Assembly (NCBI GenBank): GCA_964023205.1
Contig: OZ026836.1
Coordinates: forward strand, 2,115,501 to 2,179,500
Direction of reading: 5' to 3'
Source: Lutraria lutraria
Lineage: Eukaryota > Mollusca > Bivalvia > Venerida > Mactridae
Length of the DNA: 64,000 nt
Shown here one piece after another: positions 42,701 to 54,700 of this stretch (position 1 is the stretch's first letter; every line of letters starts with the position of its first letter). Below the pieces are notes generated by a model. That model ran no database searches. It worked only from the letters and a program-made list of their open reading frames with translations, and was not told the DNA's origin. The translations under genes and the position numbers were made by a program.

Positions 42701-45700
42701 TTTGATAGAAAACTCCAGACAATCCCAGACTGTGAACAATCCTAACCCTGTATGTCAGTGTGGTGTACCATCTAAGATGATCTGTGTAAAGAAGGAAGGA
42801 CCTAATTGTGGACGATACTTCTATGCTTGTAGTGCTAACANNNNNNNNNNNNNNNNNNNNNNNNNNNNNNNNNNNNNNNNNNNNNNNNNNNNNNNNNNNN
42901 NNNNNNNNNNNNNNNNNNNNNNNNNNNNNNNNNNNNNNNNNNNNNNNNNNNNNNNNNNNNNNNNNNNNNNNNNNNNNNNNNNNNNNNNNNNNNNNNNNNN
43001 NNNNNNNNNNNNNNNNNNNNNNNNNNNNNNNNNNNNNNNNGTAAGAATTAGCAACATGAAACTTCATAGGTAGATAGATCTCAATGAGGCAGTGAACAGA
43101 CGAATGTTGGCACCACTTGTGGCACTCTTGTTTAGATATTTTGTTTAATAAAATATTATAACCTGATATCCACCTGATTATGTACAGTTAATACTTTATG
43201 ACATTCTGTCATTGATTTTACTGACAGAAGTGGATGAGAAACAAGGGAGATAATGACTTACCTCAGAAAAAGCAGACATTGTTAAAATTACCTTACAAGG
43301 GAAAGTCATCCATGTATGCCAAAGGTCAGTGTTGAATATCTATATATCACAAATGAAAAATGTAAATTACCATTTGATAAATATAGTTTTAAAATTTTAA
43401 GTTGTCAGTTTAACCTGATATTTCATGAAACCTGCATGAATGGAGACAGAAATTCAAAATGGAAAATATTTCTCTAAATGACAAGTTTTTACGGCATTCT
43501 TTGTTAACAGACTTAATCTATTGTTATGCCCTGCGATTTGAAATGGTGGAAGTGCATAGTTTTACCCCTGTCCGTTTAAATTTTGGTTTCCAAGCAATAA
43601 TGTTTCATGGATTGGTTTCATATTTTACATGAACTTGTATAATTATAAAATACAGGTCAAGTTTGTTTTCTATTTAAGTCCAAACATTATCACAGGAGTT
43701 ATGCCCCCTTTTTGATTTAGCTCTTGGTGAGGGCATTCATGTCCTCTGGACACATTTCTAGTTTATAATGCTGAAACCAAGACTAGATTGAAGATTATTG
43801 ATTGATTCTTATATTTTACATGCATTTTCATTGTTGTATAATTTTTCAGATGATGTATGGGTGATATCCCACCAGTTAGATTTTAACCCTACACAGACAT
43901 TTATTGCTAAGAGTACATATTATGGTCCATCATCTTCTCTAGAAGTGGAGATAGAACCTATAAGTGGATATTGTCCTTCTAATTGGCAGAATGGAGGTGA
44001 ATTAATCATCAGTGGGTTCATTGTGATATGTTGAAAAGTGGACCATCTAGATATCATGGATTTGGTTTGATGAAGAATTATTTAGTTTTGAACTTGAATT
44101 AAGACATGGACATGATTATATTCCATTCCTAGTATTCAGTGTTCTGTAATTTTTAGCTTGTCTGCTTTGAAGAAAGAGTCAAGCTGTTGTCATCACCATG
44201 GAGGCGTCATGCAAAACTTTGATGTAGTTTGTAACTCAGAAACAATTAGAGGTAGCAACATGAGACTTCATTGGTGGATATCTAACTGAGGCAGTGAGCA
44301 GACGAGTGTTGGTACTGCTTGTGTCGCTCTTGTATTTATACAGATTTAGCTATAAAAATGTTTACAGTTTACAGATATTTGAAATTTAAGCCGATAATTG
44401 CATTTAATTGCAGTACATGTTGAATAAATATTGTGGTACTCATGTAGAAATATGATTATAAAATATTGTTCTTCCTTTTCAGGTTTGTGCCATGCAATCT
44501 TAGCAACCAATGCTGGCAAAGAATTGAGCTGTTTAGACAATATACGTGAACATATACAGGCCCAGTCACCACCAGTATTATCACATCTGTTAAATAGGTA
44601 CCATCTACATTATAATATATTATATTACTTGTTTTCTTAATAATGTGTCATACTAGTTGTATGATAAAAATGTTATAAAGTTACTCATATGCTTATTTGA
44701 TTTTAAAGTATATCTACTGTTAATACTTGTATGTTGTATCAACACATAAATAAATAGGGTCTTATATAATAATGATTGTTGCAATATACAGTGCAATCTC
44801 TCCAAAGCAACGCCCCTTTGGAAGTAGCAAAATTATGTTGTTGTTGAGAGGTTAATATCATGCCTTAGTTGAAGAGAGGTTGTTTCTTAAGAGAGGGGCC
44901 ACTCTGGAGGGGTTGTTTCTACAGAGAGGGGCCACTCTGAAGGGGTTGTTTCTAAAGAGATGGGGCCACTCTGGAGTGGTTGTACTTTACTAATATTCTC
45001 TACATATAAAATGGCTAACTGGCATAAAACTTTACTTTTATTTATTTGTTTGTATTTTATCCCTTTAAGTTTGCCCATTATTTCATTTTTTATCCCTTCT
45101 TAGGAAAGATGACAACAATGGTTTAATGCAGACATCAAGTAAAGGATTTCAGGCTCCAAGATCTGTGTCAGGATTAGGGGCTGCCAGAAACATTCATTTA
45201 CATTGTGAACAATTGGTTAGTATTATATATATATATCTTGATACTATTTAACACTTAGGTAGCGCATATACTGTAACTAACCTCTTATCATGATAATATT
45301 CCATTTTACTGATAATGTATCTTTCTTGGAACAATCAGTTTTAAGAAAGTGTCAGTTGGTTGTCACATGAAAACATTAAATACCTCCAAATAAAGGCCAC
45401 CCTGTGAACTAAAACTGTCATTGATGATTAAGATCAAAGTGACCTCCAAATAAAGGTCACCTGTCAGTAAAGGTCATATTATGTTTTTCCTAAGAGATGC
45501 TTTTATTCACAGGTTTGACTATTTTATGAACCAATGTGTTAACTTGCTGTAATTATGTGTTGATTGTTAGGTTAATGATTGTATGATTACAAGGGTGTCA
45601 GTATTCCTGATATATCCAAAGAAAGAGCTATGATTTCTGATAAATATGAAAGTTATTTACTGAAATATTATATTTCAAGAAATGGCAAAGTTAACACAAA

Positions 45701-48700
45701 CTGAGTTAAATATGGAAATATGTGGTAGAATGCCTCTTGTAAAGTATTGTTTGGCAAAAATGGTTGGCCGCATATGATTTTCTGGATTTTTAATTTGGCT
45801 CTATTGACACCCCTGATGATTACATGTTTATTTTATTACCTTCCCCAGGATGAATTATCTCAACAATATATTAACCAGTACAGATTGAATGCTGACCAAG
45901 CTGAAGCTGTAAGAAGGGTGGCCAATATGTTCTCTGTAGAAAAATCACCAAATGTTGACAATGTTTTATTGATACATGGTAAGTAACCCTTTTCTAGGAC
46001 ATCAACATTTAGACAGTTTTATCGTTGAAATTAAAGAAACAGTCATTTATTTGTCTGTATGGTTTTCTGTTAAATGATGAGATTGCAAGATGAGAAATCT
46101 GATGTGTAAATTTTTTTTTATATTTTGTCCAAAACTGTTATACCTCATTCACTGCTCAGCAGGGATACACTAAGAATACCCTATGTTTTACTAAATAGAA
46201 TTGTACTATTATATTTAAATTCATGTTAAATTGTTTACCTGTCTTTGTTTTAGGTGTGTTTGGTGCTGGGAAAAGTTTCCTGTTATCAGTAATGGTTCTG
46301 TTTCTTGTGGAGGTGTTCTCTTTGAATGATGCCGCATCTTCAGGGCAACCGTATCCTTGGAAACTGTTGATATCCTCAACTACCAATGTGGCCGTGGATA
46401 GAATATTGAATGGGTAATGTTCATTATTTTATTGATCAGTGGTCTAATGGTGACAAGCTGGACTACTAAATGAAAGGTCGAGGTTTGATTCTTGGCTCCA
46501 CCTTCCAATTCCTCTGGGATGTTTTTTCTGTGTTCCCATCCTAACTACTGAGCCAAGTTCTGTGTTAAGAAATTCACAGGAAAAAGGTGAGGCGTGTATC
46601 TGTGCTTTACACTGGGCACAATAAAGAATCAGGATTTTTTTTTTAAAAAAGAGTAGGAATATAAATACCCATTCTCCTATATCTAATCTCCATCTGTTGT
46701 GACTCTGAAATGACCATAATTGTCAAATGGGCCGTTAAACAACGGATGAAAAAAGTAAATGAATTATTATTTCATTTAAAACTTGTTGCTTGATAGTAAA
46801 TATTCAAAATCATATTTTTTATCGCAAAATTACTCGAATACTTCTATTGCTTTATTATACAGATTACTGGAGCTAGGATTTGAAGATTTTGTCAGAGTTG
46901 GTAGTGTTAAGAAGATTGCCAAACCTGTTCTTCCTTACAGGTAAACTCTTAAGTGTTTTATTTCTCCTTAGGTCAGTTGTACCTAGTTTTAACCTTTCCT
47001 GTAAATTGTTGGGAGAAATTTAATGAGTTGATAAGACACAAAAACTAGGCTGTTAGAACAAATACCTTGTATTACTATGTTGGTACTGGCTTGATGAGTA
47101 TTTACATTAATTATTTACAGCTGCTTATTTATTATATACTGAACTGATTTGTTTACTTTTCAACAAAGATTTATTTGAAAACATGATGCATGTATTGAAA
47201 CTAACACAATTTAAATGTAATGTTATATTTCAGTGTACATGCCTCTGGCACAGATAATCAAGAATTGAAAGATTTGCAGGAAATGTTGAGGAGTGGAGAA
47301 TTGACCAATACTGAAAAAAGGTTTAGAATTAAGATAACTTGGCACATAAGATTGTCTGTAATGTTTTGTTAACATATCAAACTTTACAAATTTTCAACTG
47401 TTTTTTGTTAATAAACGTTGTCAACCTGTATGGCTTTCTTCTTAGTTGTAATCATTATGCTTTGTAATGTATGTTCTATTTTCAATGTTCTAGAATCTAA
47501 ATTACATATACCGGTTTTGCTGGTGATACTGTAAAAGGTTGATGCAATTGTGTAAATATATTTTGTTTTTCATTTTTACAGTTATCTTATGTTTTCAGTT
47601 ATCTTATGTGTACATTAATGTGCACAGTAATGTTGACTGTAATCTTATGTGAACAATATTCTTATGTGTACAGTAATTTTATGTTTACAGTAATGTAAGA
47701 CAGAGTATTGAGAAACATAGACGTGGAGAGAATAAGAAGGTAATTATGTATGATGTCATAGTACACACTTTCTGTATTAGCTCATGGTTTATTTACACTG
47801 TTCATTTCTGTTAATTTAAATTCACAGATCTAGGGATGATACTTCAAACTGAATATCTAAATAAACTCTCAGATCAGTATTCAGACATTGATGGTATCAT
47901 ACACTTAATTGTATTAGATAATATGATTAGTTAGGTGACTGAAATTACATACGTAATATATAAATAAATTCAGAATCTAGCACTGATAAATATTTTTTTA
48001 AACGCTGGTCTTGATTATTACATGAGATGTTGTTGATATTACAGAAACTTGGACGTGTGAAAGTTGTTGGAGCAACTTGTGCAGCATGTTCACTGACTTG
48101 TCTCAATCAGATGGAGTTCCCAGTGAGTGAAAGTCTTTTATTTTTGTTTGTATGTAAAATAATTTGAAATGAACCTAGTTATGTATCATTCTGAAATAAG
48201 CAAATTTGTGTCAATACATATGATCTTATCTTAGTACTTCCAGGTTTACTTACATTTTAAATATGTACTGACAGTATTTTTCACTGATTACCTTCATGTG
48301 ATGCTCTTTACAAATCAATGATATGTTAGCAGCTGACATCGCTCACTTAATTACATATTCACAGACTAGTGTGTATGTCTGAACTCAAGAGTATGGATCA
48401 GTTCATTGTTTTCAGTTATATAAATAAATAAATTACAGTCTAACCTGTGAATAAAGGCCAACCCTGGGAAATACAAAAGGTGGCCTTTATTGACAGGTGG
48501 CCTTTATTTTTGGAGGTCATTTTGTTCTAAATAATCAGTGTTGGTTTTTCAAAGAATGGCCTTTATTCACAAAGTTTGATTGTATTTGTTGCTTATATGT
48601 GATGATTGATTGAAGATTTTCGGTATGAATTTGTCTCCAAAAACCCTCTTTAATGGATCAATTTACTTGAAGCTTAAAGAATTTGTGCAGTATGTGTTAA

Positions 48701-51700
48701 CTACAGTCTGTTTTATGTCTTCATATCTTGCTGCACAATGTTTTAACTATAGATCATTGATAAATCAAATATATATATGTGGGAGAATATAATAAGATTA
48801 TTACGTGTTATTACAGCTTGTATTGTTAGACGAATGTAGTCAGATGACGGAACCAGCTTCATTACTTCCTGTTGCTAAATTTGGATGTCAGAAATTACTA
48901 CTGGTTGGAGATCCTAAGGTATTGAAATATATTACCAGAATTCATTATCGTTAAAATGTTGTTGTTGAATAATGCCTTATCAGTTTACTTTAAGTCATGA
49001 ACAAGACAATTGTATTAACATGTGATCAGATTAGTGAGAAAAACTTTATTACTTTTGTAAGATAAGAAATAAAACATAGAACAGCACCTGTTTATGTAAA
49101 ACTGTCATGAAAATATATTTTATGTCTGTTGACTAATATGCTGAACATAAACTTTTTTTTGCCCTGGCGTCAATTGATGCTGGGGTATATAGTGATTGTC
49201 TTGTTCTTCTATCTGTTCGTTTAACTGTATCAATTTTGGTTGTTAATATTTTTGATGCAGTTATGGGACTTTGATTGGAAGCTTAATGGTCTAGTGGTAA
49301 TGCGCTGGTCCACTGAAGGAAAGGTCATAGGTTCGATTCGGCTCTGTAATTCGATTTCTGAGGGACATTTTTTCAGTGTTCACATCCCAACTACTTATCT
49401 GCCCTCTCTGGGGCTGCTCTGAAATGACCATAGCTGTCTAATGGGTCATTAAACAACAGATGATAAAATACAGGACTTCGCCATTTTTCCTTAATGGAAT
49501 TTATAGGGTAATTATGTACATTGGAAACACTGCTTCTACTTTTACACATTGTTGTCATTTAGATTCCAAGTCTATTGTCAAGCATGCCGACGTGGACATA
49601 TGAGTTTATTTAACAAAGAATTGTCTGTAATAATTTGCCTTTTCCAGCAACTTGATCCTACTATACAAGGTTGTGAAGCTGCTCATCAATGTGGATTAGA
49701 ACAAACAATGTTTGATAGACTTATCAAGATGGTATGTTTAGTTATCATACATTTGGTATATCAAGAAGTTTTATGTGTAAGAAAGAAAACACCCTAAATT
49801 TATGTCTGTTTTGTATAATATTATTTATTTGCTATAATCCCATATGTGTTTTAAATATGATTTGTAACATACATACATGTGTATGATTTTACTTATTTTA
49901 AGACCTGCATTGATAAAATTAGAGATGTTGTTTGTATAATGACCTTGTGTAAGTTGTGTTCCTTGATTTTCTCAGGGTTGTATGCCAACATTACTTAGAA
50001 CACAGTATAGATGTCATCCTAATATCAGTGCTATATCTAACAATCTCTTCTATGGTGGTATGTTAGTAGATGGTGTTAGTACAGTACAGAGAAAACCTTT
50101 ACTGGTAAAATATAATCATCATTTTACTTACCTGTATAAACATCTTTACTGGTAAAATACATCCAGCATTTTACTTACCAGTATAAACATTTTTACTGGT
50201 AAAATACATCCAGCATTTTACTGACCTGTATAAACATCTTTACTGGTAAAATACATCCAGCATTTTACTTACCTGTATAAAAATCTTAACTGGTAAAATA
50301 CATCCAGCATTTTACTGACCTGTATAAACATCTTTACTGGTAAAATACATCCAACATTTTATTTACCTGTATAAACATCTTCACTGGTAAAATACATCCA
50401 GCATTTTACCTGCCTGTATAAACATCTTTACTGGTAAAATACATCCAGCATTTTACCTGCCTGTATAAACATCTTCACTGGTAAAATACATCCAGCATTT
50501 TACCTGCCTGTATAAACATCTTCACTGGTAAAATACATCCAGCATTTTACCTGCCTGTATAAACATCTTTACTGGTAAAATGCAAAAATCATTTTTCTTA
50601 CCTTTTTAAACCATTTTAAATGTCATCTTGTATCATTTTTTTGTTCTGAACATAGTTTTACTCGAGTCTTTTTCAGTCAGTCACTGAGAGCTACCACAGT
50701 GATGTACTGGAGAATAAATGACCGAGTTTTGATTATTCAGATTTTGATGACTGAAGTTGTTGGCTTACATTCTCCTGAACTGATTCCATATGTCAATCAT
50801 TCTCACTTAGGAAATTCATTTGAAATCTTTACCATTTATTAATGCAAAATTGTTTCCATAGCAATCAATTTGTCTGGTAAATATTGTAATTTTTGTAATA
50901 GATTCATAGAATGTAAGAATGGAGTTGACAAGTGACAGAATGAATAGATACCAGTCTATAACTTCTATTTTTCAGGATTTTATCCCTACAGTATGTTGTT
51001 ACGATGTTAAGAGTGGTCAGGAATGTTGTGAAAGTTTTGGTAGTTATTACAATGAACGTGAAGCTCAGTTTGTTGTATTCTTGCTGAAAGTACTGCTTAC
51101 TGTAGGTGTTGAACCTACCGGGGTTGGTGTGATCACTCTGTATAAATCACAGATGGCTAGAATCTCTGACTTACTTACTGGGTAGGTTTCAACCAATCTA
51201 ATACTTAATACATTGCAACCTCTCAATGACAATTCTTTATTTGATATTGGCCACCAGCCCATAACAATAATATAAATGTTTATATTATTGTTATGGGCTG
51301 GTGGCCAATATCAAATAAAGAATTGTCATTGTCATTGCAACCTCTCCAAAGCAACACCCTCTTGGAGTAGCAGAAGTGTGTTGTTGTTATGAGGTTTTTG
51401 CTTTAATGCGGTTTAATCAATTTGTTAACTCATGCAGTAGGAAATAATCATGCTGTTGTTGAAGGGAGGTTGTTGCTCAAGAGAAGGCTGCTCAGGAGAA
51501 GTTAAACTGTAGTTGTTTGTAAGAAATGGTTGATTTCTCTTGATGTGACTGAATTAGCTGTAAAGTGACATTTAGAAAGTTTACATTTTTTGGTAACTGA
51601 ATAGTTAAATAAGACCCAGCCCTTATTTGATTGTATTCTAATTACTGATCAAGACTTAAGGTCAAAATCAGATCAGAATCACACATGTTATATTTGTACA

Positions 51701-54700
51701 TGGAACAATTTAGCCATAAAAAAATAAAATAAAGACATGATATGTTCATTAAAATTTTATGTGGTGCATTATATACTTAATATATCCATTAAAATATATG
51801 ATACAAGTTGAGAGATTGGTGTGTTTCAATATCCGACATGTTTGAAAGTTTACAATGTATGTTTATATACAGACACAGTGATTGTGTAGACATGAAGGGT
51901 GTACAGGTGTCTACTGTTGATGCCTTCCAAGGTGGAGAACGTGACATTATTATACTATCTACAGTAAGAACTGATGCTTGTGGATTTATAGATAATGATA
52001 AGTATGGGCTTTATCATTCACATTTATTCTATTTGTTCTTATTGAACAGTATACACTTAAACATTGATCTTTTGAAGATTGAATAAACATTGAAACAATC
52101 AAACACCGATCAGTCAAATACTGGACAAGAGTGTCAGGTCACAAAATACACCCGTTAAGGGCCATAACTCAGAAGTGCCAGGGCCAATTGGGCTGGTTAT
52201 CGAATTTGACCGAGATCCCATGACCATAAACATTTCCATCAAGTTTGGTGAGGATCAGAATAAAACTGTTTGAATTGGAGAGCGGACACCGTTGTGAAAA
52301 GATTAGCAGAATTATGAAATGTTTAATGTGCTATTTTATGACCCAAGATGTTTATTTATTTATAGAAGAATGAACGTTGCCCTATCCAGAGCTAAACATC
52401 ATTTACTTATTGTTGGAAATGTGATCAACCTGTCTAGAAATTTACTATGGAGTAAAGTTCTACAACATTGTAAATGTAAGTTGAGTATATTCATTTGATC
52501 ATTGAATGACAACTCTTCCACAAAATATTTTTGAAGTTATACCCCCTCAAACAAAGTTTGAGAGGGGGTTTATTAGTCATTCTGCTGGTCGTTCATTGGT
52601 AGGGCAGGCAGTCTGTCCGTATACTATTTCACAAGTTTGTAGAGCGAACCACTTCCTCATTCCTTAAGTGATTGCAATAAAATTTGAAATATGCTATTGT
52701 CATGCCCATTGATCCACACATCCCAGAGTTATTGCCCTTGAACTTAGACATATAGTGTACAATGGCATTCTTAGTGACAAAGCGGCAGTGGGGGTATTAG
52801 TCACTTTTGTTACAAAGTTCTAGTTTTTTCTTTGGTTAATTAAAAGGACCTTATTTAGCACTTCACAGTTAATGATTAAATATATATATATATTGTGTCT
52901 GTTGTGTTCCTTTTTCTTGACATTTGTCATTGTTTTAATTAAAAGATAGTACCAAGTCTGGGACAACAAGTGTAAAGATAATTCTTATGAAATATTGAGA
53001 GAATTTATTGGTCTAGTATTCATTTGGCTACATTCTAATGTAAAAGATATGTATCTTGTCATAATGCCAGTGCAGAATATAATTATTACTTGTAGATGTC
53101 AGAACTCTGTTGATTTATATGTCTATAGTTCCACTGGAAGACCTTTTGACTTCTTGATCATGTAACCTTCCCTGGATTGCTCTCTTTAACCTGACTGTCG
53201 TGTCTGCTACTTTATTTATTTTCCACATTTGGTGGATACTGTTGATAGGTTTGCCAGCTTTAAAATAAATGATGTTGCTACGTTGCAGCTTATGTTGATG
53301 GTATACAGACTGAAGAAATGTCTCGCAGACATTTGCAGGATTATTTACAGTATGACATGGATTCAAACATTAGTCAGAGAAGTGAGGAAAACTCTTCTGG
53401 TGTGTCAACTTCACTGACTGAGAGCATTAAACCAGTGTAAGGGTCTTATTGTACTTACAGGGGTTAAAGTCTTCAGGTTTGCCTGAAATTCAGTTTTTTT
53501 TTAAGGTCTTGGAAGGTCATTTTTCTAAATCACCTAAATCTGGTAAGAAATTTGAGGGGGGGGGGGGATACCTATTGTCTGATTAGATTGACATAATGCT
53601 GACAATGTCAGTAAATTTGTTATTGCAATTTTCAGGGTTTTTTTTTATTTCCAGCTTTTACCCATGCAGTTGATAGTACTGTATCCCTCTATTGTCGGCA
53701 CCGTACTTCATAGGTCTGTTGGTTTTTTCTCAGCTGAAACTATATTCTAGTTAATGCATAGATTCCTCCTTGGTATTAGAAAGTAAAATTATAGTTATGT
53801 TTAGCAAATTAAACAGGAAAGATGAAGATCATTTGTTAGAAAGATGGTTATAAGTATAGTGTACAAATCGAATTGCTTTACTAATTTATGGCCTAATTTT
53901 TTTGATATTTTTTATAATTTTGTTGTTGATTTCAGCAAAAAGAAGGGCGGAAGGAAACGTAGGCTTCAGTCAGATGTGGGTAAAATAGATAAGGAAAATT
54001 GTAGGATTGCTTCTATAATCAGCAGTAATGCTTCAACCAAAGATATTACTGGAGAAGTTATCGATACTGCTGAGCTCTGTGAAGTTATGGATGATGATTT
54101 TGAGTTTTCTGAATTCAGCAAAGATTCGCTGGAGTCAGTGACTGCAGATTTTATGTCAGGTACTTGATATGATTGTTCTTTGGGAACAACAAAATGTAAA
54201 TTTCTATGTGCCTTGTTTTTGTATTAATCTTCAACGAACTACCTGTTTCAAGGTTTGATTACTGTGGAATCGTTCATTTTCGTTGGGGATTTAATTTTGT
54301 GGATTCCATGGGGCGGCTCATCCACGAAATCAAATCCCCACAAATTTCAATGCAGAGGTAAGGCATTTCTTGTCAAAAATCAAAATCCACAAATTTATGT
54401 CCCCACGAAATAGCCATTTTAGTAAAAACCACGAAAATTGAGCCCAGCGAAAATAAATGAAAATACAGTAACTATTTTCTACAAAGTAATTGTCAAATCT
54501 AGTAAAGAGCTTATTAACATGAAGGATAAAGTATCAATTTAATGCTGATTGGTTTATGTATTCAGTGTGACCAGTGTCTGATCTTAATCTGGAAAGTCAG
54601 CTGAATTGGATGAAATGATTCTGTTTGTCAAGAGACTAAAATCCTGACGTATGTTTCTCTGTATCAATTTGTCTGAAGATTGTTCATCCTATATCTCGGA

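Noticed and set aside
42498..43073. ORFs that run through the N gap
   Set aside because: The open stretch is undetermined bases; only the exon 15 part (42709-42840) is supported.
49279..49350. tRNA gene suggested by good A and B boxes
   Set aside because: The acceptor and T-stem partners do not fold, and the sequence continues into a SINE body and tail shared with another copy.
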